Origin: Minisyncoccota bacterium | GTDB taxonomy: Bacteria; Patescibacteriota; Minisyncoccia; UBA6257; JAGOQP01 | Assembly: GCA_017991375.1 (NCBI GenBank) | Contig: JAGOQP010000008.1 | Span: 1 to 32,271 of the forward strand | Reading direction: 5' to 3' | Length of the DNA stretch: 32,271 nucleotides | In this document: positions 1 to 6,818 of the stretch, piece after piece | How the letters are laid out: the number at the start of each line of letters is the position of its first letter | How positions within the stretch are numbered: the first letter of the stretch is position 1 | The notes under the pieces: model-generated | Databases searched by the model: none | The model's input: the letters and a program-made list of their open reading frames with translations, nothing else | What the model was told of the DNA's origin: nothing | Program-made: the position numbers and the translations under genes

Positions 1-1444
1 CTTGAGTGGAGAGATACTGTGCTGATGAGTCAGGATCGGAACATGCTATCTTCTTTTTGCCATCAAGACGCATCTGATGCGCAAAGAGATTGAGGGAGGA
101 AGAGGCGGTACACGAAGAAGCTCCTGAAGTTACCGTGAGGGTGGGAGTAACAGTGGTGTTGGCAAGAGATACCGGATACGTATGAGAAACATTTTGTCCT
201 GAGGCAGAGGTGCCATCGCCAAATGACCACGCATAACTATATGATCCGGTGCCGCCAGAAGCGGAGGCGGAAAAAGGGATGGAGTTTTCGACAAGATGGG
301 GACCAGAAACGGGAGCAGATACTGAACAGGTAAGGGATGTTGGCGGAGCAAAATATAATCTGATAAAACGTTCTTGTGGTTCTGAAATACTTGTGAGCGT
401 GGGATTTGGGGAATCATATCCACAGTATTGATAGAGAGAATTATTAGACGCGGTTTTGAAGTTAGGCGTGTATACATCTTGCCCCACCGCAAACGTCGCG
501 GGGATAATTCCCCAACTGCGTTCATCCCCATCGTTTAGTCCTTGATTAGGGAAATCCCTTATGTTGACAATGCGCGTGGTGAGTATTACGTCACGCTCAA
601 GCCCATACTCCATACGCGTCGCGGAACTGGTAGCGGCGGCGCATGATGTTTTTAAATATCCTTGCCAACGTACTTGGTGATAAAACGTATTCACCGTTTT
701 TGTTTGAAAATCACTTGCCGTATCGTTGTGACAAGTGATACGAAAATCGATAGAAGTTGGAATTATATTTATTTGTAACGATCCACTTGGTGGAAGTTGT
801 CCCGTGTCACCCACCACACCAGGATACAAATCACAATAGGTCGCCCCAGTTGATTGCCAAGAAAGTGTTGTTTTTATACTGTTTAAAATTGGATTTGGAG
901 ACGCGGAAAAAGAGGTAACAACCACTGGCGTTGGAGGAGTAATAGGCGTTAGTGAAAATGTTTTTTGTTGATTGAAAAATCCGCTATAACCAGGAGTGCC
1001 CACACAATCGAACGAAACCACCCGCGTTCCTTTAATGGTATACGAAGCTCCAGCAATCAACAAAGGGTTTCCTAAAGTCAGTTTAATGTGCACCTCTTGA
1101 GCCATTCCTTCTCCAAGCGTTTCTATGGTATACAAATTGCTATTTATAGCAACACCGCTCTGATCAAGTAGTTGTACGTTTTGTAATGTGGTTCCCATGC
1201 TAATATTAAACGGTGGGGAGTTTGGATCTTGTGTCGCGGGATCGTATTGTATAAAAGGACAGCTCAATGTTCCTGGATAAAAATCAAAATACCGCACTCC
1301 CAGTGGTGATCCTGATGGAGTTACGTCAATAACGACTCCCGAACCAGATATGATAGTGCCCGCCTGCGCTGGAAATGCGGATAATAATAAACAGAATAGA
1401 AAGACGACCACACATGAAAAAAATCCCGCAATGAGTTTATTCAT
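1..1444 (-). CDS. Secreted PKD-domain surface protein, C-terminus cut by window edge
   Basis: An open frame of 481 codons begins at an ATG at 1444 and runs off the left edge with no stop, so the gene is partial. The N-terminus MNKLIAGFF is followed by a long hydrophobic stretch and an AQA/GT signal-peptidase-like site near residue 27, so the product is probably exported. Around residue 185 there is an Ig-like strand, TTLSWQSTGATYC, a motif style common in Patescibacteria surface proteins. Around residues 365-450 lies a PKD-type domain with the diagnostic WSFGDG motif followed by a VSHTYP strand. The likely role is extracellular adhesion or a wall-associated scaffold; no catalytic motif is visible. 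No Shine-Dalgarno is seen. A TACTAT box ends 7 nt before the ATG, so the mRNA may be leaderless. A small hairpin (1469-1483) sits upstream. The frame and domain are clear; the exact function is not. Confidence 0.85.
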   Translation of the reverse strand, partial: MNKLIAGFFSCVVVFLFCLLLSAFPAQAGTIISGSGVVIDVTPSGSPLGVRYFDFYPGTLSCPFIQYDPATQDPNSPPFNISMGTTLQNVQLLDQSGVAINSNLYTIETLGEGMAQEVHIKLTLGNPLLIAGASYTIKGTRVVSFDCVGTPGYSGFFNQQKTFSLTPITPPTPVVVTSFSASPNPILNSIKTTLSWQSTGATYCDLYPGVVGDTGQLPPSGSLQINIIPTSIDFRITCHNDTASDFQTKTVNTFYHQVRWQGYLKTSCAAATSSATRMEYGLERDVILTTRIVNIRDFPNQGLNDGDERSWGIIPATFAVGQDVYTPNFKTASNNSLYQYCGYDSPNPTLTSISEPQERFIRLYFAPPTSLTCSVSAPVSGPHLVENSIPFSASASGGTGSYSYAWSFGDGTSASGQNVSHTYPVSLANTTVTPTLTVTSGASSCTASSSLNLFAHQMRLDGKKKIACSDPDSSAQYLSTQ

Positions 1445-1545
1445 ATTATATATAGTATAAACCATAAGCTACTCAAAGAGTAGTGAATATTTTTATTTCG
1501 TATGCGCGGCTCGGGAGGATGCGTCTGATTGCCACCACTCTTTCA

Positions 1546-1583
1546 TTGTCCCCATTTTTCACGATCGTGAAAAAAGGGGACAA
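1546..1583. repeat. 38-bp near-perfect palindrome, family A copy 1 (core CACGATCGTG)
   Basis: The arms are TTGTCCCC plus a T-run on one side and an A-run plus GGGGACAA on the other, around CACGATCGTG. There is one mismatched pair, 1554/1575. The same architecture recurs at 3325-3366 and 14747-14786. Here it lies between the terminator of the helical secreted-protein gene and the start of the PKD gene, in a 306-bp gap that otherwise holds only palindrome B and that terminator. It could be a bidirectional transcription stop, a protein-binding site or a REP/MITE-like repeat. Confidence 0.9.
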
Positions 1584-1617
1584 AAAAGAAAAATATTTTT
1601 ATCTTAAACCAACGCGA

Positions 1618-1653
1618 TGTTACAAACATTAGCGATCGCTAATGTTTGTAACA
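1618..1653. repeat. 36-bp perfect palindrome (core GCGATCGC)
   Basis: The two 18-base halves are exact reverse complements, with half-site TGTTACAAACATTAGCGA. It is single-copy in the window and lies only 34 bp from family A copy 1. Both palindromes share a central CGATCG but have unrelated arms. There is no T-tract to suggest a terminator on either side. Function unknown. Confidence 0.9.
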
Positions 1654-1693
1654 CACGAACATAAGCAAAAAATCACAAGCATACATAAAATAG

Positions 1694-1721
1694 AAAAAGG
1701 CCCCGATCGAGGATCGAGGCC
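1694..1721 (-). terminator. Intrinsic terminator of the helical secreted-protein gene
   Basis: Read on the minus strand, a 9-bp stem (GGCCTCGAT with ATCGGGGCC, one G-T pair) closes a CCTCG loop and is followed directly by TTTTT. It lies 30 bp after the stop codon at 1751. A small GCGTC-GTAA-GACGC hairpin precedes it. Confidence 0.85.
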
Positions 1722-1750
1722 GTGCGCGTCTTACGACGCAGAGTGCGATG

Positions 1751-3142
1751 TCACCGAGCAAGCGCGAGTGCGTCGCCGGCGAAAGAAGAGGAAGGAGAGG
1801 TGGTTGATGGTCCCAGTCGACGCCGTGGAGCGTGACGCTCCATAGTGCCGAACTGGAATCCAGTGACGTTTCCGACTTTGTCCTTCACCACCACCCCATA
1901 CGAGATCTTGGTCCAGCTCGCCGGAGGAGTGATAGCGAAGGAGTTGGCGGTCGTAGTGCCGACCTTGTTGTTCATCCATACGTCGTAGATCTCAGTAGCC
2001 CCACCCATCTGACGAGCGGCAGGAAGTTCCCACTGAGCAACGAGTGTGGAAGAAGAAGCGACGGTAGCGGTCAACCCGACGTTGAGCCAACGCACGTTCT
2101 TCTGCTGGTACTGATACACACGACCAGCAGATGCGTTACCACCTGTATACGACGGGTCAGCATCCTCAAACCGGTAGAGTCCCGGAGTAAATGCCATCTC
2201 GCCGTAGAGCAGGGCAACCACACGACCACCGGGGATGTACCCAGGGATCGTATTGGCAAACTGGGGGTCGTTGCACGCAACGACGTTCCCAGTGATCTCG
2301 CGACATCCGATGGCAAAACCAGTCCCGTCCGTCAGAGCCGTCGTCTGCAACCACGCAAACAACGAACGAACGTTTTCGGCGTACTCTCCAACTCGGTAGT
2401 ACGATGGAATCTCGTGCCCAGACGACAGGTACGAGTACATCGCGTTACCAAGCTGAGTGAGCAGGATCGCCGAGTAGACCGCGGACTGATGTCCGTGGTT
2501 TCCAGCAACGGCATACCACTTTCCATCAATCGCGGACTGCTCGCGAGTTACCGAGAAGTTTCCGTTCGAAGTCGTGAATGTGATCTTGAAATACTTCTCT
2601 TCAAGATCACGCAGCGTCTGGCCACCGACTACCGCAACCACCTCCGGGTATTGGTTGCGAACGATCGCGGCCAATACGAACATGGACGCGAAGTCCTCAA
2701 CGCAGCTATTTCCCGGGGCGCCGCAGTTGTCAATGACGAACGTGGACTCCTTGACCGCATCGGCGAGAACGGCGTTCACGCCAGCGCGATCGGCCTCATC
2801 CATCTGGTTCCACAGCTCGCGAGCACGCATCGCGTACACAACCGCGATGTGCTTGGCGAGCCACCCGGTCCCCCACTTGAACCCCAACGAGGTCCCAGCG
2901 GAGAACAGATGGTACCGCTCGGTCGCGAAGCGAACGCGGTCTACGCCCCCAACCGCGAGGTCGTTGATGTAGAAATTCGCCTCACCAGCACCGCCGACGC
3001 TCTGGGCACCGGCCCGAGCCCACGTATTGCCAAGTGGATCGACGACGGTGGTCTGCGCGAAGGAATTCGCGCTGTTGGCGAGAGCCACGGCGATCACGAG
3101 GATCGCCATGACAACGAACGTGTCAAGACGATTCTTCCTCAT
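1751..3142 (-). CDS. Secreted alpha-helical protein of unknown function with Fn3-like C-terminus
   Basis: The product is 463 residues from the ATG at 3142. That start is preferred over the upstream in-frame ATG at 3169 because GGGAGGA sits 4-5 nt before it, and because MRKNRLDTF plus a hydrophobic run ending SFA/QTT forms a clean signal peptide. Residues about 60-340 are helix-rich, with the motifs NHGHQSAVYSAILL and EDFASMFVLAAIV. This is reminiscent of alpha/alpha-toroid polysaccharide lyases, but no catalytic set can be assigned, so this is only a suggestion. Residues about 345-440 look like a fibronectin III-type beta domain (a TLVAQWELP strand, then SYGVVVKD). The gene is a single unit with its own promoter (3199-3227) and terminator (1694-1721). 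Its base composition is visibly more GC-rich than its neighbours, and a 468-codon antisense frame is open opposite it, both consistent with transfer. A hairpin with GTGCTT arms lies in the leader. Confidence 0.85.
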   Translation of the reverse strand: MRKNRLDTFVVMAILVIAVALANSANSFAQTTVVDPLGNTWARAGAQSVGGAGEANFYINDLAVGGVDRVRFATERYHLFSAGTSLGFKWGTGWLAKHIAVVYAMRARELWNQMDEADRAGVNAVLADAVKESTFVIDNCGAPGNSCVEDFASMFVLAAIVRNQYPEVVAVVGGQTLRDLEEKYFKITFTTSNGNFSVTREQSAIDGKWYAVAGNHGHQSAVYSAILLTQLGNAMYSYLSSGHEIPSYYRVGEYAENVRSLFAWLQTTALTDGTGFAIGCREITGNVVACNDPQFANTIPGYIPGGRVVALLYGEMAFTPGLYRFEDADPSYTGGNASAGRVYQYQQKNVRWLNVGLTATVASSSTLVAQWELPAARQMGGATEIYDVWMNNKVGTTTANSFAITPPASWTKISYGVVVKDKVGNVTGFQFGTMERHAPRRRLGPSTTSPSSSFAGDALALAR

Positions 3143-3198
3143 GGTGTCCTCCCTTTCTTCTTTTTTCAATGTCGTGCTTTACAAGCACTTCTAACCCC

Positions 3199-3227
3199 AT
3201 TATACCATACTGGCAAAAATTATGCAA
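3199..3227 (-). promoter_or_regulatory. Sigma70-type promoter of the helical secreted-protein gene
   Basis: On the minus strand, TTGCAT (3222-3227) is separated by exactly 17 bp from a consensus TATAAT (3199-3204). The predicted transcript start near 3192 gives a leader of about 50 nt with a strong Shine-Dalgarno. Confidence 0.85.
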
Positions 3228-3324
3228 GTATCCCATAAAATGACTTAAATACTCACTTATTCGCTACTTTATCTCTATAAAAACCCTTGTTGGGCTATCT
3301 AGCTTTCGTTCATTTTTTGATCTT

Positions 3325-3366
3325 TTTTGACCCCTTTTTTCACGATCGTGAAAAAAGGGGTCAAAA
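3325..3366. repeat. 42-bp perfect palindrome, family A copy 2
   Basis: Arms of TTTTGACCCC plus T6 and its complement flank CACGATCGTG without a mismatch. It lies upstream of the helical secreted-protein gene and on the 3' side of the minus-strand tRNA-Met. Short frames on both strands crossing it read FFDPFFHDREKRGQ and are artefacts of the palindrome. Confidence 0.95.
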
Positions 3367-3405
3367 TATTCGCCCAAACACATGCGATATAAGCGAATCA
3401 TCCAC

Positions 3406-3463
3406 ACAAGCTTTGGCATTCCCCGCCGCGGCGGGTCACCCGCACGCATCTATGTGCGTGCTC
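3406..3463. repeat. GC-rich hairpin repeat, copy 1 (ACAAGC ... TGCGTGCTC)
   Basis: This copy begins ACAAGCTTTGG, contains a CCCGCCGCGGCGGG self-complementary block, and ends in a GCACGCA/TGCGTGC hairpin followed by TC. The same framework recurs at 3528-3607 and 31820-31908, each time with a different central stem. It sits in a GC-rich island within AT-richer DNA. Confidence 0.7.
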
Positions 3464-3486
3464 TTTAGTAGCAGAGGTGGGATTCG
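3443..3486. repeat. 44-bp direct repeat carrying a duplicated tRNA-Met 3' end (mate at 3587-3630)
   Basis: Bases 3443-3486 are identical to 3587-3630, an offset of 144 bp. The mate covers the last 18 bases of the minus-strand tRNA-Met (3613-3630). Bases 3469-3486 here are therefore an orphan tRNA 3' fragment (acceptor strand and half of the T arm). This layout is typical of attachment-site duplication or unequal recombination at a tRNA gene. The 100 bp between the copies holds no reading frame of note, and no integrase is nearby. Confidence 0.85.
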
Positions 3487-3527
3487 CCCTCGACTCGCGC
3501 CTCGCCGTCGCTCGGCACGGTCTGGGC

Positions 3528-3607
3528 ACCGCCTCGCGTGCTCGTGCGGTCACTCGCACAAGCTCCGGCGTTCGAACGCCACCAAACACGCATCTATGTG
3601 CGTGCTC
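3528..3607. repeat. GC-rich hairpin repeat, copy 2, abutting tRNA-Met
   Basis: The blocks are ACCGCCTCGCGT (3528-3539), ACAAGCTCCG (3558-3567), a 14-bp perfect palindrome GGCGTTCGAACGCC (3567-3580) and the terminal GCACGCA/TGCGTGC-type hairpin. The 30-bp distance between the first two blocks is identical in the copy at 31820. It lies just beyond the 3' end of tRNA-Met, so it may be transcribed with it and act in 3'-end formation. Confidence 0.7.
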
Positions 3608-3612
3608 TTTAG

Positions 3613-3686
3613 TAGCAGAGGTGGGATTCGAACCCACGACCTGGCGCTTATGAAACGCCCGCTCTAACCAACTGAGCTACCCTGCC
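3613..3686 (-). tRNA. tRNA-Met (anticodon CAT), elongator type
   Basis: A complete cloverleaf can be read on the minus strand. GGCAGGG pairs with CTCTGCT (one G-T and one terminal G-T pair), the D arm is GCTC/GAGC, the anticodon loop TTCATAA gives CAT, and the T arm is GTGGG/CCCAC with TTCGAAT. The discriminator is A and CCA is not encoded. The terminal pair is not the C1-A72 mismatch of an initiator, so this is elongator Met. A tRNA-Ile2 read through lysidine modification of CAT cannot be excluded by eye. No convincing promoter is visible upstream. Confidence 0.93.
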
Positions 3687-3828
3687 ATCATTGACTAACA
3701 ACCAACGACTCACAACAAACCACCAACAACGGACGCGCATCAAAAAATCAATAAAATAAACACTAACGTGAAAACAATCTAAAAACCACAAAAAGTATAT
3801 CGAAAATAATACTTGTTAGCAAGCTGGC

Positions 3829-3857
3829 TTGACACGTAAATAACACTCAGATATACT
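3829..3857 (+). promoter_or_regulatory. Promoter of initiator tRNA
   Basis: A perfect -35 TTGACA (3829-3834), a 17-bp spacer and TATACT (3852-3857) lie 14 nt before the first base of tRNA-fMet. This is one of the strongest consensus promoters in the window, as expected for a stable RNA. Confidence 0.92.
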
Positions 3858-3871
3858 ACAAAGCACAAAAT

Positions 3872-3943
3872 CGCGGGATAGAGCAGTGGTAGCTCGTCTG
3901 GCTCATAACCAGAAGGTCGTTGGTTCAAATCCAACTCCCGCAA
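3872..3943 (+). tRNA. Initiator tRNA-fMet (CAT)
   Basis: Initiator hallmarks are present. The unpaired C1/A72 end (CGCGGGA against TCCCGCA), the A11-T24 pair in the D stem, and an anticodon arm with loop CTCATAA. The anticodon stem is TCTGG/CCAGA, so only two of the three conserved G-C pairs (30-40 and 31-39) remain; pair 29-41 is T-A. The discriminator is A and CCA is not encoded. The tRNA ends 54 nt before the NlpC/P60 start codon, and the NlpC promoter lies inside that gap. Confidence 0.95.
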
Positions 3944-3962
3944 CACGTTATTTTTTGGCCAA

Positions 3963-3991
3963 TTGTCCGATTGGCTGTTTATTGTTACACT
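3963..3991 (+). promoter_or_regulatory. Leaderless promoter of the NlpC/P60 gene
   Basis: TTGTCC (3963-3968), a 17-bp spacer and an extended -10 TGTTACACT (TACACT at 3986-3991). The start codon at 3998 is 6 nt after the -10, where transcription itself should begin. No Shine-Dalgarno is present. Confidence 0.75.
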
Positions 3992-3997
3992 CGTTCT

Positions 3998-4447
3998 ATG
4001 ACACAAATACGGTCTGAAAAACAAAAAGAGGTTTTACGCCAAAAACTTATTACGTCCGCGCGCGCATACATCGGCACACCATACACATACGGCGCAGCGG
4101 TGAAAAACCACCCCCGCGCGTTTGATTGTTCCAGTTTCGTTCAGCATATATACGCGCACATTGGATACCAGATTCCTCGAAGCACAATAGAGCAAGCCAC
4201 CTTTATCAAAAAAACTGTGCCTGCCATCAAAGATCTAAAACCGGGAGATTTGATATACCTTCATGGTTCACGAGGATACTACACGAGAAAATTCCCCACC
4301 GGCATAGGCCATGTGATTATGTATATTGGCAAAGACACCGTCATTCACGCAAGCGGCAGTGGCCGCAAACAAGGAGTAGTAGTTGAAAAACTCAGCGCCG
4401 TTATAAAGAGCAGAAAACCGTTAGTGGTTATCAAAAGAATTATTTAA
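3998..4447 (+). CDS. NlpC/P60-family cysteine peptidase
   Basis: The product is 149 residues. The fold spans nearly the whole protein, with catalytic Cys44 in FDCSSFV, His105 in GIGHVIMYIG and the third polar residue His117 in VIHAS, in the order and spacing of the NlpC/P60 papain-like family. Family members cleave peptide stems of peptidoglycan, typically D-gamma-glutamyl-diaminopimelate bonds. The upstream in-frame ATG at 3920 lies inside the tRNA gene and is rejected. No signal peptide or membrane segment is visible from the chosen start, which is unusual for a wall hydrolase and implies a cytoplasmic role, an unconventional exit, or wall recycling. The gene is monocistronic, sits between two tRNA genes and has its own leaderless-type promoter. 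Confidence 0.9.
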   Translation: MTQIRSEKQKEVLRQKLITSARAYIGTPYTYGAAVKNHPRAFDCSSFVQHIYAHIGYQIPRSTIEQATFIKKTVPAIKDLKPGDLIYLHGSRGYYTRKFPTGIGHVIMYIGKDTVIHASGSGRKQGVVVEKLSAVIKSRKPLVVIKRII

Positions 4448-4454
4448 CACGCTG

Positions 4455-4482
4455 TTGATTTTTTGGATAAAATCGGTACACT
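4455..4482 (+). promoter_or_regulatory. Promoter of tRNA-Asp
   Basis: TTGATT (4455-4460), a 16-bp spacer and TACACT (4477-4482), 13 nt before the tRNA. The -10 is the same hexamer as that of the NlpC gene. Confidence 0.8.
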
Positions 4483-4495
4483 AGTACTGCTACCT

Positions 4496-4570
4496 GCTCG
4501 CTTGGTGTAGCCCGATTAACACGTCTCCCTGTCACGGAGAAGACCACGGGTTTAAATCCCGTAGCGAGCG
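4496..4570 (+). tRNA. tRNA-Asp (GTC)
   Basis: Acceptor GCTCGCT pairs perfectly with AGCGAGC. The anticodon stem TCTCC/GGAGA closes loop CTGTCAC (anticodon GTC), and the T arm is ACGGG/CCCGT. The discriminator is G73, an identity element of tRNA-Asp. CCA is not encoded. A promoter precedes it and a terminator follows it, so it is an independent transcription unit. Confidence 0.95.
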
Positions 4571-4576
4571 CAGAAT

Positions 4577-4611
4577 AAAAACATCCCGCGGGAGTGGGGT
4601 GTTTTTATTTT
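4577..4611 (+). terminator. Intrinsic terminator after tRNA-Asp
   Basis: The stem ACATCCC with GGGGTGT (one T-G pair) closes a GCGGGAGT loop and is followed by TTTTATTTT on the plus strand, 6 nt beyond the tRNA. Confidence 0.85.
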
Positions 4612-4697
4612 GTGTTCCTGCGGGTTAAATACGAGAGGGGTCGGGAGGTACGCTGCCTCCCGTGTAGTCCGCCTCAGACAAGAAAACCGAGGGTTTT

Positions 4698-6068
4698 TTA
4701 GTAAGCAACTGGGGTTCCAATATAGGTATATCCCCCTTTCCACTTACGAATATAAACCACCGCATCAGAATAAGAATGTATATCTGTTTCACTCCCATCA
4801 GAACGACATCCATGTAACCACATATTTGTATTAGCGTCACCGACTGCCCAGTTTTCATTATATGTCAAATCTGATGTTCCAGAATCATGAGAGTATGACC
4901 CAATGTTCCAACTTTTTGTCGCAGTGATCTCGGCAACATTACGCCCTTGATTTCCATAATATTCGCCATTTATCCTAGTAATAACAGAAGAATCGTGTCC
5001 AGTTGAACCATTGTTACTTATAGCAGTTGGCGTTCCATTGTGACGCCCAATACTACTAACCTCAACACCAGTTGCGCTACGCCCAGAGTATGCTCCGTAG
5101 TTAAATCCATCCCCATAAGCGAGTTTTGATGTAACGCGAAGGGCAAACAAGTCAGCGCCCAAGATTTCGATGTTATCACCATAAGTTCCGTAACCAACAA
5201 CGCAATCTTTCATATAAACACGAATAGGGGTAGTGGCGGTTCTGGCAATGACGGGATACTTTGCACCAGTAATCACGAGATTTTCCAAATAAAGGGTAAC
5301 CCCAGCTGTCACCGTGCGAATATTGTCAGAACCACTATTTGAAATACGAATATCCGCATCAGGTACGCGATTATCAAAAGTATGAACATAAATATTAGAC
5401 CCAGAAATATATATACTTCCAGCATTCGCTTCAACCGCATCTATTGACGTCTGGACCGACAATCTTGTCCAATCGCCATTGCCATCTAGATTTGCCGAAT
5501 CAAACGCCCACGAGGAAGCATTTGTCTGAGTTGCTGTATATGTATTGGTCTTACCACCAACCAAAGCCCACGCAAGTCCCGAATAATGACCTCCGATATG
5601 AGTTCCGCCAGGCGCGCCGACAATACTCATTGATCGAGTAATCGCGTACCCAGTAAGACCTGTGTCCTGATCGTATGGTCCCTGATCGAGAATAATAATT
5701 CTATCGACGTCAGCTTTCGCGGCAGCTGTTTTTATTTTTCTGAGTGGCGCGTCAATAGTTCCCGCGGCTCCATCATCGCCAGTCATTGAAACATAGTATG
5801 TTTTAGAAATAGAAGGAGCGTGGTCAGCAGGATCCCACAATTTTTTTTGTGTTACATCCCAAGCTCTAAATTGACCACCTTTTTCTTGAACAGAAAAAGG
5901 CAATGATTGGCTAAACCCAGATGGCTGCTCCAACGTAACCCACCCACCGGCGCTAAGCATCACAGGAGACATAGCATACGCAACAGGACCAGAAAAAACG
6001 ATCGTTATAACTAACGCGAGAGACGTAATTAAAAGAAATTTCCTATAAATCTTCTTCATACAAAGCAT
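4698..6068 (-). CDS. Secreted right-handed beta-helix protein
   Basis: The product is 456 residues with an N-terminal signal peptide (KKIYRKFLL, a hydrophobic core, VAYA/MSP). After a linker, TYYVSMTGDDGAAGTIDAP is the sequence style that opens pectate-lyase/parallel beta-helix repeats, often with 'DGxxGT' turns. The remainder is a ladder of short strands rich in N, G, S and T (for example YLENLVITGA, VYMKDCVVGYG) as expected for a beta-helix. No catalytic residues can be assigned, so binding or structure is as likely as polysaccharide cleavage. The start 6068 lies 6 nt after the previous stop; an ATG three codons later (6059) is an alternative. A GGAGGAG sequence inside the previous gene's last codons could serve as a distant ribosome site. 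The gene probably forms an operon with the 'VGIGTTTP' gene. Confidence 0.8.
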   Translation of the reverse strand: MLCMKKIYRKFLLITSLALVITIVFSGPVAYAMSPVMLSAGGWVTLEQPSGFSQSLPFSVQEKGGQFRAWDVTQKKLWDPADHAPSISKTYYVSMTGDDGAAGTIDAPLRKIKTAAAKADVDRIIILDQGPYDQDTGLTGYAITRSMSIVGAPGGTHIGGHYSGLAWALVGGKTNTYTATQTNASSWAFDSANLDGNGDWTRLSVQTSIDAVEANAGSIYISGSNIYVHTFDNRVPDADIRISNSGSDNIRTVTAGVTLYLENLVITGAKYPVIARTATTPIRVYMKDCVVGYGTYGDNIEILGADLFALRVTSKLAYGDGFNYGAYSGRSATGVEVSSIGRHNGTPTAISNNGSTGHDSSVITRINGEYYGNQGRNVAEITATKSWNIGSYSHDSGTSDLTYNENWAVGDANTNMWLHGCRSDGSETDIHSYSDAVVYIRKWKGGYTYIGTPVAY

Positions 6069-6074
6069 GGGTTA

Positions 6075-6710
6075 CTACACTCCTCCATCGCTCCAACTCG
6101 CTCCTCCCCCAGAGGTACAGATCCAGTCGTATGCGGTAGCACCTGTTTGAAAGGAAAAACAGGTGAGCGTGTTGCCCACGGCAGGAGTAGTGAGGGTAGC
6201 TTTATCCGCATCATCCAACGCAGTGCCGTCTAGATAGAGTTTGTCATTGGTTCCTGCTTTGATATTGAGCGCTCCTGCTCCGGCGGTGCTCACCACCACG
6301 ATGAAGTTATATCCCGCCGCAGCGGTGGGGAGAGTGAGCGTGTTGGTGGCAGTTTGTCCGTAGTTTGAGATCACGCTTCCGCGCACCTGTGCGGCAGTCA
6401 ATACATCGGTCGATGCTTTGGTGAGAGTAAAGATGCCAAAGGCGACATCGCTATCAAAAGACACTGATCCGGTGGTATGGAGTCCTCCGGCCACGGTCAA
6501 TTTTTGATCGGGAGTGGTGGTGCCAATACCCACATATCCACCTGATGTTTGGATATACAGATCATTACCAGAGCCAAAATCAATTGTTGAGGTGGAGTTC
6601 CCAGTGATGGCATTATGGAAAAAGCTCAAAGACGCGAATGTTTGAGTCCCTAAAATAATAAAAAGTCCGACCGCACACAAGATGAATATGCCTAGCTTCT
6701 TTTGTTTCAT
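6075..6710 (-). CDS. Secreted 'VGIGTTTP' repeat-motif surface protein
   Basis: The product is 211 residues with a signal peptide (MKQKKLGIF, hydrophobic core, TFA/SL). Residues about 45-75 carry FGSGNDLYIQ followed by GGYVGIGTTTPDQKLTVAGG. The GIGTxxP-x-KLxVxG signature is shared by phage tail-fibre and chaperone-associated surface proteins and is abundant in Parcubacteria. The rest is a low-complexity, T/A/G-rich beta-strand region ending WICTSGG. It likely forms an extracellular fibre or adhesin with the adjacent beta-helix protein, whose gene starts 6 nt downstream. No Shine-Dalgarno is seen before the ATG, only an AT-rich TACTAT/TATATA region. Confidence 0.75.
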   Translation of the reverse strand: MKQKKLGIFILCAVGLFIILGTQTFASLSFFHNAITGNSTSTIDFGSGNDLYIQTSGGYVGIGTTTPDQKLTVAGGLHTTGSVSFDSDVAFGIFTLTKASTDVLTAAQVRGSVISNYGQTATNTLTLPTAAAGYNFIVVVSTAGAGALNIKAGTNDKLYLDGTALDDADKATLTTPAVGNTLTCFSFQTGATAYDWICTSGGGASWSDGGV

Positions 6711-6818
6711 ATTACATATATAGTAGATACTTACTTATTGACGCTATAGTTGAGAAACTTTACACGATGCCGTTTTTATTTATACACAATGTACCATTTT
6801 ATTGTTTTTTTGCAATTA

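Noticed and set aside
1832-3238. 468-codon open frame on the plus strand opposite the helical secreted-protein gene
   Set aside because: The minus-strand gene has a signal peptide, Shine-Dalgarno, consensus promoter and terminator. The plus frame has none of these and its protein is Arg/Ser-rich without recognisable domains; it is a by-product of GC-rich codons.
3287-3667. Plus-strand frame of 126 codons across palindrome A, the GC-rich repeats and the tRNA
   Set aside because: It runs through the tRNA-Met gene and both 44-bp repeats, which explains its internally repeated peptide.
4612-4697. CGGGAGG/CCTCCCG hairpin with a T-loop-like GGTTAAATAC, considered as a tRNA remnant
   Set aside because: No acceptor stem or anticodon arm can be drawn; it is probably only a hairpin downstream of the beta-helix gene.
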